A stretch of DNA of 64,000 nt from Erythrobacter sp. QSSC1-22B (GCF_001678665.1 NZ_LZRP01000001.1:496001-560000), one strand, 5' to 3'; counted from the stretch's first letter, positions 34,770 through 51,352 are shown. Notes: generated by a model not told the origin, from the sequence alone. Translations and numbers: made by a program.

Positions 34770-35252
34770 TCAGCCGAAGGGGCTGTTGAGCTGGACGATC
34801 TGCCAGTTGAGCGCCGCGGCGATGGTGACCCATACCAGATAGGGCACCAGCAGCACGCCGGCGAGCCTCGACTGGCGCCCGCAATAGACCACGAGTGCCA
34901 GGATCGAGAGCCACAGCCCGATCACTTCGAAGAACGCCCAATCGGGACGCAGCATCCGGAAGAACAGCAGGCTCCACAACAGGTTGAGGACGCCGTTGAG
35001 CGCGAACAGCCCGACGATCGTATCCGACACCTTGTCGGTGGGGGCTGCGCGCCAGGCGCTGACCGCGGCGACCGCCGCCAGCGCCAGAATAGTGGTCCAG
35101 ACGATCGGGAAAACCGGGCGCGGCGGGGTCCAGTCGGGCTTGGCCAGTCCTTCGTACCAGGGGCCGAGATTGGTGATGGTGCCGCCGAGCATTGCGACCA
35201 CGACGGCCGCCAGCCCGGCGATGACGATCGGCATGATCCAGCTGCGGCTCAT
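34770..35252 (-). CDS. tspO: TspO/MBR tryptophan-rich sensory protein in the bch operon
   Basis: 160 residues, the normal TspO length. Family motifs are GPWYEGLAKPDWTPPRPVFPIVWT after the first helix, the segment FALNGVLNLLWSLLFF, and the C-terminal WVTIAAALNWQIVQLN. TspO binds porphyrins; in Rhodobacter sphaeroides it negatively affects the PpsR-controlled genes. The start ATG overlaps the bchP stop (ATGA), so it is made together with the phytyl reductase. A second TspO with a longer tail lies at 3572-4141. Confidence 0.93.
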   Translation of the reverse strand: MSRSWIMPIVIAGLAAVVVAMLGGTITNLGPWYEGLAKPDWTPPRPVFPIVWTTILALAAVAAVSAWRAAPTDKVSDTIVGLFALNGVLNLLWSLLFFRMLRPDWAFFEVIGLWLSILALVVYCGRQSRLAGVLLVPYLVWVTIAAALNWQIVQLNSPFG

Positions 35253-36445
35253 TGCGCGGCCGGCCTCAGGCCCAGCAGATGCGCGGTGTCCTTGAGGAAG
35301 ATCTTCAGATGCGCGAGCGGTTTGGCGCGGACGAGCCGCTTGTTCATATAGGCCTGCCAGGTCAGTTCCTGGACATCGGGATCGGCGCACATATCGACGA
35401 AGCGCTCGCGGCGCTTGTCGCTCGAATACCAGAAATATTGCATCATCCGCAGGATCCAGAACACCTTGCCGTGTTCGCGCATGAAGGCGCGGCGCGCGCG
35501 GCGTAGCGTGGCCGGAGCGCCGCTGGCGATGAAGGCGCCAGCCGCCTCGGCGACGATCCGGCCGCTGGTCATCGCGTAATAGATCCCCTCGCCCGAAGCA
35601 GGGGCGACCACGCCGGCGGCATCGCCGGTGACGATCACGTCGCGGCCATTGTCCCAGCGTTTGAGCGGCTTGAGCGGGATCGGCGCGCCCTCGGAACGCA
35701 CCGTCTCGCATTGCGCCAGACCCAGATCGTCGCGCATCGTCTTGACCGCACCGCGCAGCGAGAAGCCCTTGTTGGCGCTACCCACCCCGATGCTGGCGGT
35801 CTCGCCATGCGGGAACACCCAGGCGTAGAAATCTGGCGAGAGCCTGCCCTGATAGAAGACATCGCAGCGATCGGCATCGAAACCGTCGCTGCTGTGCTCG
35901 GGCGAACGGATGATCTCGTGATAGGCGAAGACGCAGGGCATCCGCTCGGCGCCGCCGATTTCTTGCCTGGCGACCGCTGAGCGCGCACCATCGGCGCCGA
36001 TCACCACCCGCGTTCGGACCCTGCGCAAAGGGCCGTCGCGGGTCTCGCGATAGGCCACCAGTGGGCCCTGTTCCTCATCGCGCTCGATGGACTCGAACAT
36101 GCCCTTGCGGCGCGTGGCTCCGGCGTCGGCGGCGCGCACCCGCAGCCATTCGTCGAACTGGTCGCGATCGACCATGCCGACGAAGCCGATCTCGCCCACC
36201 GGCATGTCAACCGCGCGATCCGAGGGGGCGATCATCCGCGCCGAGCGCGCGCGCGCCACCAGCAGGCTGTCGGGAATCTCGAAATCCTCGAGCAGCCGCG
36301 GGGGAACGGCCCCGCCGCAAGGCTTGATGCGACCGCCACGGTCGAGCAGCAGGACCCGGTGCCCAGCGGTCGCCAGATCGCAGGCCGCGGTTGCCCCCGC
36401 CGGTCCGCCGCCGACGACGACGGCATCGTAGAATTCCTCGATCAT
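35249..36445 (-). CDS. bchP: Geranylgeranyl diphosphate/bacteriochlorophyll reductase
   Basis: 398 residues of the FAD-dependent geranylgeranyl reductase family: DAVVVGGGPAGATAACDLA at the N-terminus, KPCGGAVPPRLLEDF, VIGADGARSAVAR, and DAAGVVAPASGEGIYYAM. It reduces the geranylgeranyl tail to phytyl after BchG attaches it. The ATG overlaps the bch2 stop and the stop overlaps the tspO start, so it is the middle of a translationally coupled chain. Confidence 0.95.
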   Translation of the reverse strand: MIEEFYDAVVVGGGPAGATAACDLATAGHRVLLLDRGGRIKPCGGAVPPRLLEDFEIPDSLLVARARSARMIAPSDRAVDMPVGEIGFVGMVDRDQFDEWLRVRAADAGATRRKGMFESIERDEEQGPLVAYRETRDGPLRRVRTRVVIGADGARSAVARQEIGGAERMPCVFAYHEIIRSPEHSSDGFDADRCDVFYQGRLSPDFYAWVFPHGETASIGVGSANKGFSLRGAVKTMRDDLGLAQCETVRSEGAPIPLKPLKRWDNGRDVIVTGDAAGVVAPASGEGIYYAMTSGRIVAEAAGAFIASGAPATLRRARRAFMREHGKVFWILRMMQYFWYSSDKRRERFVDMCADPDVQELTWQAYMNKRLVRAKPLAHLKIFLKDTAHLLGLRPAAQ

Positions 36446-37755
36446 GTCGGTACAACTCCCGAAAAACGCGGCGCTTCCCGTGAAGCCACCCGCAACGCGA
36501 GCCCCGCGGCGACCACGAACAGAACAGCCTCGATTGCGAAGATCAGCTGGAAGGCGGCGGCGTCCTGCGCCTGGGCACGACGGGCGAAATCGACACCCAG
36601 CGCGCCGATCAGGCCCCCGAGCCCGAAGGCGATCGCCTGAGACGCGCCCCACACACCCATCCGCACGCCTTCGCGGGTGCGCCTTCCGGCACCCGCCAGC
36701 CCCATCATCGCGCCGATCGCGGCGACCGCGAACAGCCCGTTAAAAAAACCGAGCGCGAACACGTTAGCGGTCAGCGGCCAGCCCGGTCCGACCTGCGCCC
36801 CGAACGCCAGTGCAGCCAGCGCCGCCGCAGAGCCCAGGCAGCCGGTGGCGATCCAGCTGCGCAATTCGCCCGGCATGCGTCCGGCAAACCCGCTTCCGCC
36901 AATCCCGGTGACCACCATTCCGACCAGCACCCCGCCATGCTGGATTCCGGCAAGGCTGGTCGATTCGCCGGGGGTCATATCGAACACGAGCCCGGCGAAG
37001 GGTTCGAGGATCAGATCCTGCATCGAATAGGCGAGCATCGAGACGAAGATTAACAGAGTGAAGGCGCGCGCGGTGCCGTCGGTCAGGATCTCGGCGATGG
37101 CGGCGCGGAATTCGGGCACCGGCTCGGTCCGCGAGTGCGCCACCGGTACTGCCTGCCGCTCGAGCCGGACCACCGCCAGCGCGGTGACCACCAGCGCGAC
37201 GGCGACCACCCCGCTTGCCACAAGCGCCAGCCGCGCAGGCGAATAGGGATCGAGCAGCGCACCCGCAACGCTGGCAGAGACAACGATCCCGGCGACCATC
37301 ATGATCCAGGTGGTCGCCGCTGCGGCCGCACGGCGTTCGGGCGCGACCCCCGATGCCAGCAGCGCCAGCATCGAGGTCCCCGCCGCGCCGACCCCGCCGC
37401 CGAACATGGTGAAGCCGAGCACGGCGAGCAGCGTGCCCCCCAGCGGCGCAGTCGCAAGCATGACGGTGGCGTTGACCGCCGCGAGCGCGCCCAGCCCGAG
37501 CAACGCCATCCCGCCGAGAATCCACGGCGTCCGTTGCAGCCCGAGATCGGAGCCCTGCCCCCAGACCGGGCGCAGCAATTGCACCGCATAATGCCAGGCG
37601 ACCAGCCCGGCGGGAATCGCGGCGGCGAGCCCGTATTCGACCACCATCAGCCGTTTGAGCAACGAGGTCGCGAGCATGACGATCGCCCCGATCGAGGCCT
37701 GCACCGCGCCGAGCCGCAGGATCGCAATCCATCCGAACCCGGCGCCCACCGTCAT
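36442..37755 (-). CDS. PucC-family (bch2) membrane protein between bchG and bchP
   Basis: 437 residues, twelve predicted membrane segments, of the PucC/LhaA/Bch2 group of major-facilitator-like proteins. Recognisable parts are ILRLGAVQASIGAIVMLATSLLKRLMVVE and the segment QDLILEPFAGLVFDMTPGESTSL. Members help deliver bacteriochlorophyll to antenna complexes. Its place between bchG and bchP is conserved in purple bacteria, where it is often called bch2 or pucC. Start at ATG 37755, overlapping the bchG stop. The paralog lhaA is at 49915-51330. Confidence 0.9.
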   Translation of the reverse strand: MTVGAGFGWIAILRLGAVQASIGAIVMLATSLLKRLMVVEYGLAAAIPAGLVAWHYAVQLLRPVWGQGSDLGLQRTPWILGGMALLGLGALAAVNATVMLATAPLGGTLLAVLGFTMFGGGVGAAGTSMLALLASGVAPERRAAAAATTWIMMVAGIVVSASVAGALLDPYSPARLALVASGVVAVALVVTALAVVRLERQAVPVAHSRTEPVPEFRAAIAEILTDGTARAFTLLIFVSMLAYSMQDLILEPFAGLVFDMTPGESTSLAGIQHGGVLVGMVVTGIGGSGFAGRMPGELRSWIATGCLGSAAALAALAFGAQVGPGWPLTANVFALGFFNGLFAVAAIGAMMGLAGAGRRTREGVRMGVWGASQAIAFGLGGLIGALGVDFARRAQAQDAAAFQLIFAIEAVLFVVAAGLALRVASREAPRFSGVVPT

Positions 37756-38657
37756 CCCAGATGCCCTCCCAGACCCAAAGCCGCGGCGAGCATCCCCAGC
37801 ACATAGAGCGTCACCCCACGCGCCGCATACCAGGGCGCGCGACTGGCGGGGTCGGCGACGAGCCTGGGCATCAGCGCCAGCTGCGCGACCAGCAATGCGC
37901 ACACCGCGACCGCCGAGACGGTCATCTGCCAGATGGCCAGCAGCGCGATCACCGCGACCTGCGCCAATGCCATGGTCGCGCAAGCGAAGCGCGCCGCCGG
38001 CACCATGCCGAGAGTGACCGGGAGCGAGCGGATCCCGGTTCGGGTGTCGCCCTCCACCGCCTTGAAATCGTTGAGCGTCATGATGCCATGCGCGCCAACG
38101 CTGTAGAGCACGAGGATGAGCAGGATCTCGCCCCGCGGCAGTGCGCCGGCCATCACGGCGGCACCGGTGAACCAGGTCAGCCCTTCATAGGTCAGCGCGA
38201 CCACCGCCGGCCCGGTCCAGCCGCTGGTCTTGAGGCGCAGCGGCGGCGCGCTGTAGATCCAGGCGCAGATCAACCCGAGCGTGGTGGCCGCCAGCACCCA
38301 GGGACCCACCGCCCAGGCGACCAGCAGCGACAACAGCGTGCCGACGATCGCGATTCGCAGCCCCCAATTGCCGGCGATTCGCCCCGAGGGGATCGGGCGG
38401 TCGGGCTCGTTGATGGCGTCGACATGACGGTCGTACCAGTCGTTGACCGCCTGGCTGGTGCCGCAGACCAGCGGGCCGGTCAGCGCAACTCCTGCAATCA
38501 GGAACAGCCAGCGGCCGTCGAGTGGCAGCCCCGAGGAGACAAGCCCGCACAGGAATGCCCACATCGGAGGAAACCAGGTGATCGGCTTGAGCAGTTCGAC
38601 AATGTCGCGGGGTGCGGGAAATGCCGCCCGAGGGGTGGTTGCAGCAGATCGCTCCAT
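37752..38657 (-). CDS. bchG: Bacteriochlorophyll synthase
   Basis: 301 residues with about eight membrane helices. Both prenyl-diphosphate motifs of the UbiA family are present: VNDWYDRHVDAINEPDRP and LNDFKAVEGDTRTG. It esterifies bacteriochlorophyllide a with geranylgeranyl or phytyl diphosphate. The start ATG has no clear ribosome site. A near-consensus PpsR site lies 30 bases upstream in the gap to ppsR. Confidence 0.95.
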   Translation of the reverse strand: MERSAATTPRAAFPAPRDIVELLKPITWFPPMWAFLCGLVSSGLPLDGRWLFLIAGVALTGPLVCGTSQAVNDWYDRHVDAINEPDRPIPSGRIAGNWGLRIAIVGTLLSLLVAWAVGPWVLAATTLGLICAWIYSAPPLRLKTSGWTGPAVVALTYEGLTWFTGAAVMAGALPRGEILLILVLYSVGAHGIMTLNDFKAVEGDTRTGIRSLPVTLGMVPAARFACATMALAQVAVIALLAIWQMTVSAVAVCALLVAQLALMPRLVADPASRAPWYAARGVTLYVLGMLAAALGLGGHLG

Positions 38658-38686
38658 AAAAGGAGGCTATGCCTGACGCCCCCATG

Positions 38687-38704
38687 CGTCAAATCATTTT
38701 GACA
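38687..38704. promoter_or_regulatory. Near-consensus PpsR site before bchG
   Basis: Read on the minus strand: TGTC-N10-GACG, one base away from TGT-N12-ACA. It lies in the 67-base gap between the ppsR stop and the bchG start, where a bchG promoter would be expected. Confidence 0.55.
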
Positions 38705-38724
38705 GACCTTTGCCCGACGACCCG

Positions 38725-40146
38725 TCAGTTGGTCTCGTTGACCAGATTTCCGAGCCCGTAGCGGTGCAGTTTGGAATAGAGGCTCTGGCGGCTGAGGCCG
38801 AGGATTTCGGCGGCCGACGCGCGGTTGTCCGAGGTGTAGGAAAGCGCCGCCTCGATGCACAGCCGCTCGATCAGATCGGTGCTCTCGCGGACGATATCCT
38901 TGAGCGACATCTGCCCGACCAGTTCGGACAATTGCTCGACCGACCGCGGCACATCGTCCGCCGCCTGGGGAAGGTTGCGCATCCGGCGACCGATCGACCG
39001 GATCACGAAGCCGGTGTACGGCGAGCCGTCGATGGTCTGGACCGCGGACAGTTCGACCGCCTCGCCCCTCGAGCTGTCGCCCGCGCCGACGACGGTCGCC
39101 ACATTGCGGGCAAACCCGTGCTTGGTGAGTTGCGCCTCGATCAGCTCGAGATCGATCCCCGGGCGACCGATGAACTCGCTCAGCGAGCGGCCGCGGATCT
39201 GATCGAGGCTGGCTGCGCCGACCAGCTCGACGAAGGCGAGATTGGCGGCGACGATGGCGCGATCGCCATCGGCCAGGACGAAGGCATCGGGCATGGCCTC
39301 GATCACCGCGAGCGCGGCGCTGCTTTCGGGTGCCTGGGACTGGTTGTCCGAAGCCAGCCGCATCATCAGGAACTGGCCGCCATGCTGGCGGAAACCGGTG
39401 GCCGAGACGGTAACCTCGGCGGCGCCTTCGACCACCGACGCGGTGACCGGAGTGACCGATCCGGCGCTCAACGCCGAGCCGAGATAGGCGATCAGCCGCT
39501 CGCGGTCGGCGCGATCGAACAGCCCCAGCAGCTTGGCGCCTTCGAGGCTGCCTGGTTTCGCGCCCAGCATGCGGTGCGCCGCGGCATTGGCTTCCTTGAT
39601 GCGGTGACCGTCGGCGGCAACGATCAGAACCGGTTCGGAGGAAGAATCGAACAGCAGGCGATAGCGCGATTCGATCCGGCGCATCCGCATATAGTCGCGC
39701 TCGAGCGCCTGTTGCGCCTGGAGCAGCCGCTGCTGGATCACCGCGGATTCGCGCTCGTCGCGCCCCAGCGCGATATGACGTCCGCCCTCGCCGATCGGCA
39801 CGACCACGTATTTGATGGGCATCTCGCCGGCGCTGCCGATCTGGTTGACTTGGCGCCAGTGCTGGGTCTGCTGCCGACGCGCGCCGGTGAGCATCTCCAT
39901 AACCTTGTGCTTGCTGTCCTCGCTCACCGTGTCGAGCCAATTGCGCCCGACCCATTCGGAAACGCCGGGAAAGGCGTCGCCATTGGCGGAAACATCGAGG
40001 ATCTTGCCACTGTCCTCGATGATCAGCGTGATATCGCCAGCGACCATCGCCAGCCGCGTGGCAGTTTCCGCATCGAGCGTGCCGAAGACTTCCTCGCCGT
40101 CGCCGAAGGGAGCCCTTCCTTCAATACTGTGCTTGCGAGTAAGCAA
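38725..40146 (-). CDS. ppsR: PpsR/CrtJ transcriptional repressor of photosynthesis genes
   Basis: 473 residues. Order: N-terminal PAS-like part (LIIEDSGKILDVSANGDAF), a Q-rich helical linker (ESAVIQQRLLQAQQALERDY), two PAS domains (from ~165 with FDSSSEPVLIVAADGHRI and from ~285 with IEAMPDAFVLADGDRA), and a Fis-type helix-turn-helix at the C-terminus (NRASAAEILGLSRQSLYSKL). The only cysteine is Cys430, just before the helix-turn-helix. Start TTG 40146 has GGAG six bases upstream. It binds the TGT-N12-ACA sites found here. It follows aerR with a 15-base gap, the usual pairing. Confidence 0.95.
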   Translation of the reverse strand: MLTRKHSIEGRAPFGDGEEVFGTLDAETATRLAMVAGDITLIIEDSGKILDVSANGDAFPGVSEWVGRNWLDTVSEDSKHKVMEMLTGARRQQTQHWRQVNQIGSAGEMPIKYVVVPIGEGGRHIALGRDERESAVIQQRLLQAQQALERDYMRMRRIESRYRLLFDSSSEPVLIVAADGHRIKEANAAAHRMLGAKPGSLEGAKLLGLFDRADRERLIAYLGSALSAGSVTPVTASVVEGAAEVTVSATGFRQHGGQFLMMRLASDNQSQAPESSAALAVIEAMPDAFVLADGDRAIVAANLAFVELVGAASLDQIRGRSLSEFIGRPGIDLELIEAQLTKHGFARNVATVVGAGDSSRGEAVELSAVQTIDGSPYTGFVIRSIGRRMRNLPQAADDVPRSVEQLSELVGQMSLKDIVRESTDLIERLCIEAALSYTSDNRASAAEILGLSRQSLYSKLHRYGLGNLVNETN

Positions 40147-40161
40147 GAGCTTCTCCGGAAT

Positions 40162-41091
40162 TCAGACGCAACCAAGCGAGAAACTCGTCGAGGTTACCAG
40201 CCGCTGGGCGAGAGCCAGTGCCGACCGGGCATCGGATGCCGTCCCGTCCGCACCGACCAGGGCCACAAGGCCCGGATCGGCATTGACCCTCGGGCCGCCG
40301 ATAATGACCCGTGTCTCCGTATTGGGCGACACGGCACGAATTGCCGCGATAAGCTCGGCAACGGTGCCGGTAGGACAATCGCAACTGAGGGTCAATCCCA
40401 CCAAATCGAGGCTGCGTTCGGCAACATTCGCCAGCAATTCCGATCGTCCCGGTTTGAAAAGAACCTCGCTTTGCCAACCCGAGCGCGCGAAGACTTCCTC
40501 GACCATCAGCGCGCCGAAGCTGTGCTGGTCGCCTGGCATAGGCGTGAACAGTACGGTCGGCGCGGCGGAGAAGAAACGCACCAGGCTGGGGGAGCGCAAC
40601 GCAATCTCGCGCATCACTTCCTGCAGCCGCCACAGTCCCATGGTAACATCGACGAAATCGCATTCGTCGGCTTCCCACAATTCGCCCAACCGGCGTGCGG
40701 ACGGCGCGAGCAGATCGACCATGATCGATTCAACGCTCACCCCGCGGGCCACGAAGACCTCGACCTCGGTCAGCAGATCGTCGGCTTCGAGCTCGAGCGG
40801 TCGAGTGGCAAAGCGTTCCGCTTCGCCCGGCTGGAACCTGCTTCCAGGCGCGCCGCTCTCGACGCCGCGGCCATCGCCGCAACTGGCATCACCGCAACTG
40901 GCGTCGCAGTGTGCCAGCAGCAATCGCGGGATGATCTCGGCCTCGACCAGACCCCCAAGCGAGATGGTTCGTATCGGTGGTTGGCCGGAAGTGTCCACAA
41001 CCGGGCGGCGAAGGTGACTTCGCGCTCCAGGGTTCGGCCCGGATTGCCCCATGTCCAGCGCAGATGCGCTGCGTTCATTACCCCAAGCCAT
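40162..41091 (-). CDS. aerR: AerR/PpaA-type B12-binding antirepressor
   Basis: 309 residues from ATG 41091, which has GGGAG eight bases upstream. The C-terminal half is a cobalamin-binding domain with DQHSFG (Asp188-Gly193), the DxHxxG ligand motif, and a helical segment LGELWEADECDFVDVTMGLWRL before it, as in AerR/PpaA. These proteins use B12 to alter CrtJ/PpsR binding in light. Residues 61-73 hold a small tandem repeat CDASCGDASCGDG with three cysteines, not usual for the family as I know it. Divergent from bchF across 237 bases. Confidence 0.9.
   Translation of the reverse strand: MAWGNERSASALDMGQSGPNPGARSHLRRPVVDTSGQPPIRTISLGGLVEAEIIPRLLLAHCDASCGDASCGDGRGVESGAPGSRFQPGEAERFATRPLELEADDLLTEVEVFVARGVSVESIMVDLLAPSARRLGELWEADECDFVDVTMGLWRLQEVMREIALRSPSLVRFFSAAPTVLFTPMPGDQHSFGALMVEEVFARSGWQSEVLFKPGRSELLANVAERSLDLVGLTLSCDCPTGTVAELIAAIRAVSPNTETRVIIGGPRVNADPGLVALVGADGTASDARSALALAQRLVTSTSFSLGCV
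40872..40901. repeat. 15-bp tandem repeat inside aerR
   Basis: CATCGCCGCAACTGG is followed directly by CATCACCGCAACTGG (14 of 15 identical). In frame it duplicates the residues S-C-G-D-A, giving the cysteine-rich patch before the B12 domain. Confidence 0.8.
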
Positions 41092-41328
41092 CCAGGACTC
41101 TCCCAGTCTGGAACCGGCGCAGATCGCGTCATGCCCGAGCGGTCGATTTTTGCGATTCTCACCGCCCCGGCGACTCGAACGTAACCCCAAGCGGCTCGCA
41201 AAGCAAACGGCTAAATCGCACGGAACGACCCTCCTGCGTGTAAACTCAGATTGTCGTCAAGATAGATTGACACGCCCTTGCGGACAGGGTTAGTCTGCAA
41301 GGCAATCCAGCGGAGGTGAACGCTCGAG
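41092..41328. promoter_or_regulatory. Divergent aerR-bchF control region
   Basis: The 237-base gap separates the two large divergent units. A palindrome TGTC-N13-GACA (41252-41272) looks like a PpsR site stretched by three bases. Its right half contains TTGACA (41267-41272), a good -35 for bchF, with TTAGTC 17 bases on as a poor -10. GGAGGTGA precedes the bchF ATG. No open frame of interest lies here. Confidence 0.5.
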
Positions 41329-43136
<1,808 letters not shown>

Positions 43137-43140
43137 CGCG

Positions 43141-44683
43141 ATGCAGCTCTCGGTCTGGACCTACGAAGGCCCCCCGCATGTCGGCGCGATGCGCGTGGCG
43201 ACCGCGATGGAAGGGATGCACTACATTCTCCACGCGCCGCAGGGCGACACCTATGCCGACCTCCTGTTCACCATGATCGAGCGCCGCGGCAAGCGCCCGC
43301 CGGTGACCTACACCACCTTCCAGGCGCGCGATCTGGGCAAGGACACCGCGCAATTGTTCCAGGACGCGGCGCGCGACGCCATCGCCCGCTTCAACCCGCA
43401 GGCAATCATGGTCGGTGCCTCCTGCACCGCCGAACTGATCCAGGACGACCCCGCGGGGCTCGCCGAAGCGATGCAGCTCGATTGCCCGGTCATTCCGCTC
43501 GAACTGCCCAGTTACCAGCGCAAGGAGAACTGGGGCGCGGCGGAGACCTTCTACCAGGTGGTTCGCCGTCTCGCCGACCAGACCATCCGCCCGCGCGGGC
43601 AAGCCCGCAAGCTCGCTAACATTCTCGGCCCCGCAGCGCTGGGGTTCCGCCATCGCGACGATCTGGTCGAAGTGCGCAAGCTGCTCGATGCGCTGGACGT
43701 CGAGGTGAATTGCGTCGCGCCCCTGGGGGCCTCGCCCGCCCACATCGCCCGGATCGGCGCTGCTGATTTCAACGTGGTGCTCTACCCCGAAATCGCCGGC
43801 GAAGCGGCGTGCTGGCTCGAGAAGACCTTCGCCCAGCCCACGGTGGGCAGCGTGCCGATCGGCGTCGGCGCGACCCGCGAATTCATCGCCGAGATCGCGG
43901 CGCTCGCCGGTGTCGACCCCGCCCCGGCTCTGGGCGACAATTCATCGCGCATGCCGTGGTGGAGCCGTTCGGTCGATTCGACCTATCTCACGGGCAAGCG
44001 GGTGTTCGTCTTCGGCGACGCCACCCATGCGGTTGCCGCTGCACGGATCGCGCAGGACGAGCTCGGCTTCGAGGTCTGCGGGCTGGGTTGCTACAACCGC
44101 GAATTCGCCCGCGAGCTGCGCGAGGCCGCGGCGCTCTACGGGGTCGAGCCGCTCATCACCGACGACCATCTCGCGGTCGAGGAAGCGATCGCCGCGGCCT
44201 CGCCCGAACTGGTGCTGGGCACCCAGATGGAGCGCCATATCGCCAAGCGGCTGGGCCTGCCCTGCGCGGTGATCTCGGCGCCGGTCCACGTCCAGGATTT
44301 CCCCGCGCGCCATTCGCCGCAGATGGGGTTCGAGGGCGCCAATGTGATCTTCGACAGCTGGGTTCACCCACTGGTGATGGGGCTGGAAGAGCATCTGCTG
44401 ACGATGTTCCGCGAGGATTTCGAATTCTCCGACGGCGCGGGTGCCTCGCACCTGCACGCTCATTCGCCCTCGGCCCATTCGCCAGCCTCATCCCCTGCCC
44501 CCGAACCGATGATCGCGGAGGCCGCCGAACCCGGCTCGCAATGGACCGACGAGGCCGAGCGCGAGCTCAGGAAAATCCCCTTCTTCGTGCGCGGCAAGGC
44601 CCGCCGCAACACGGAGCTCTATGCCGCCGAGCAGGGCCGCGACGCGATCGATCTCGCCACGCTCTACGATGCAAAGGCCCATC

Positions 44684-44694
<11 letters not shown>
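43141..44694 (+). CDS. bchB: Light-independent protochlorophyllide reductase subunit B
   Basis: 517 residues. The N-terminal [20 protein letters not shown] is typical, and Asp36 in [11 protein letters not shown] is the unusual aspartate ligand of the 4Fe-4S cluster. [13 protein letters not shown] provides a cysteine of the shared cluster. A His/Pro/Ser-rich linker ([16 protein letters not shown]) separates the core from the C-terminal small domain ([14 protein letters not shown]), as in other BchB. Four bases follow the bchN stop; its end overlaps bchH by 11 bases. Confidence 0.97.
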
Positions 44695-49914
<5,220 letters not shown>

Positions 49915-49915
<1 letters not shown>

Positions 49916-51330
49916 TGAACCGCCTCGCCCGCCTATCGACGAGCTGGAGCCGGGTCGCCACGACCTGGCTGCCGTTCGCCGATGCGGCGAGCGTCGAACT
50001 GCCGCTGGGGCGGCTGCTGCGGCTGGCGCTGTTCCAGGTCAGCGTTGGCATGACGATGGTGCTCTTGAGCGGCACGCTCAACCGGGTGATGATCGTCGAA
50101 ATGCAGATCCCTGCATGGCTGGTCGCCTCGCTGATCGCGCTGCCGCTGCTGGTCGCGCCGTTCCGCGCAGCAATCGGCCATCGCTCGGACACGCATCGCT
50201 CGGTGCTCGGATGGCGGCGGGTGCCGTTCATCTGGCTCGGCACGATGATGCAGTTCGGTGGGCTTGCAATCATGCCTTTCGCCCTGCTGCTGATGGGCAG
50301 GCCCGAGACCTTCACGGTCGGGCTCGGAGCCAGCGCGCTGGCGTTTCTGCTCGCGGGCGGCGGAATGCACACCACCCAGACGGCCGGGCTCGCGCTGGCC
50401 ACCGATCTGGCTCCAGAAGACAAGCGCCCGCGCGCGGTGGCGCTGCTCTATGTCATGCTGCTGGTGGGGATGATGCTGGCCTCGCTGGTGATCGGCACGA
50501 GGCTGGCCGATTTCACCCCCACGCTGCTGGTGGGCGTGATCCAGGGCGGCGCGGTGCTGGCGCTGCTGCTCAACATCGTCGCGCTGTGGAAGCAGGAGCC
50601 ACGCTGCGCCGCGGTTGCCGCCCCTCAGGCCGAACGCGTCCCCTTTGCCGAGGTGTGGCGCGAATTCACTGCCAGACGCGATGCCAGGCGCCTGCTGCTG
50701 GCGATCGGTCTGGGAGCCGGAGCCTTCGCGATGCAGGACGCGCTGCTCGAACCCTATGGCGGCGAAGTTCTCGGGCTCTCGGTCGGCGCGACCACCGCGC
50801 TGACCGGGGCGTGGGCGCTGGGCGCGCTGGGCGGCTTTGCGTTGACGGCGCGGCGGCTGGACCAAGGCGCCGACCCGCTGCGGATCGCCGGTTTCGGGGT
50901 GGTGACGGGGATCGCTGCCTTCATGCTGGTGCTGTTCGCGGCGCCCCTAGCGCTACCCCTGATGCTTGCGCTGGGAGCGGGCGGGATAGGTTTTGGGGTC
51001 GGGATGTTCTCGGTCGGCACGCTGGTTGCCGCTATGGCGCTGGCCAAGACCAAGAGCAGCGGTCTGGCGCTGGGCGCGTGGGGCGCGGTCCAAGCCTCCT
51101 GCGCCGGGTTCGCAATCGCCTTCGGGGGCGTCCTTCGCGATGTCATCGCCAGCTTCGCTGCGGCGGACGGCCTGGCGGACCGGGCGTCCGGCTATGCCAC
51201 CGTTTATATCATCGAAATCGCCCTGCTGCTGCTCACCCTCGCGGTGATCGGCCCATTGGTCGGACGCGATCGCAACAACACGCCCGGGCAGGCGCAGGCC
51301 CGCTTCGGGCTGACCGAGTTTCCCACCTGA
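49915..51330 (+). CDS. lhaA: LhaA, LH1/photosystem assembly protein (PucC family)
   Basis: 471 residues with twelve membrane segments. The motif LFQVSVGMTMVLLSGTLNRVMIVEM marks the LhaA/PucC group, followed by RAAIGHRSDTHRSVLGWRRVPF. LhaA is needed for LH1 assembly and sits next to puhA in nearly all purple bacteria. It begins at the overlap TGATGA with bchM. The sequence C-terminal to the last helix is short. The paralog at 36442-37755 is in the bchG unit. Confidence 0.94.
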
Positions 51331-51352
51331 TCCTGCGGCAAAGGAACGAGCA

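Noticed and set aside
41239..41256. An exact TGT-N12-ACA at the left of the aerR-bchF gap
   Set aside because: TGT at 41239 is followed 12 bases later by TCG, not ACA; only the stretched palindrome at 41252-41272 remains.
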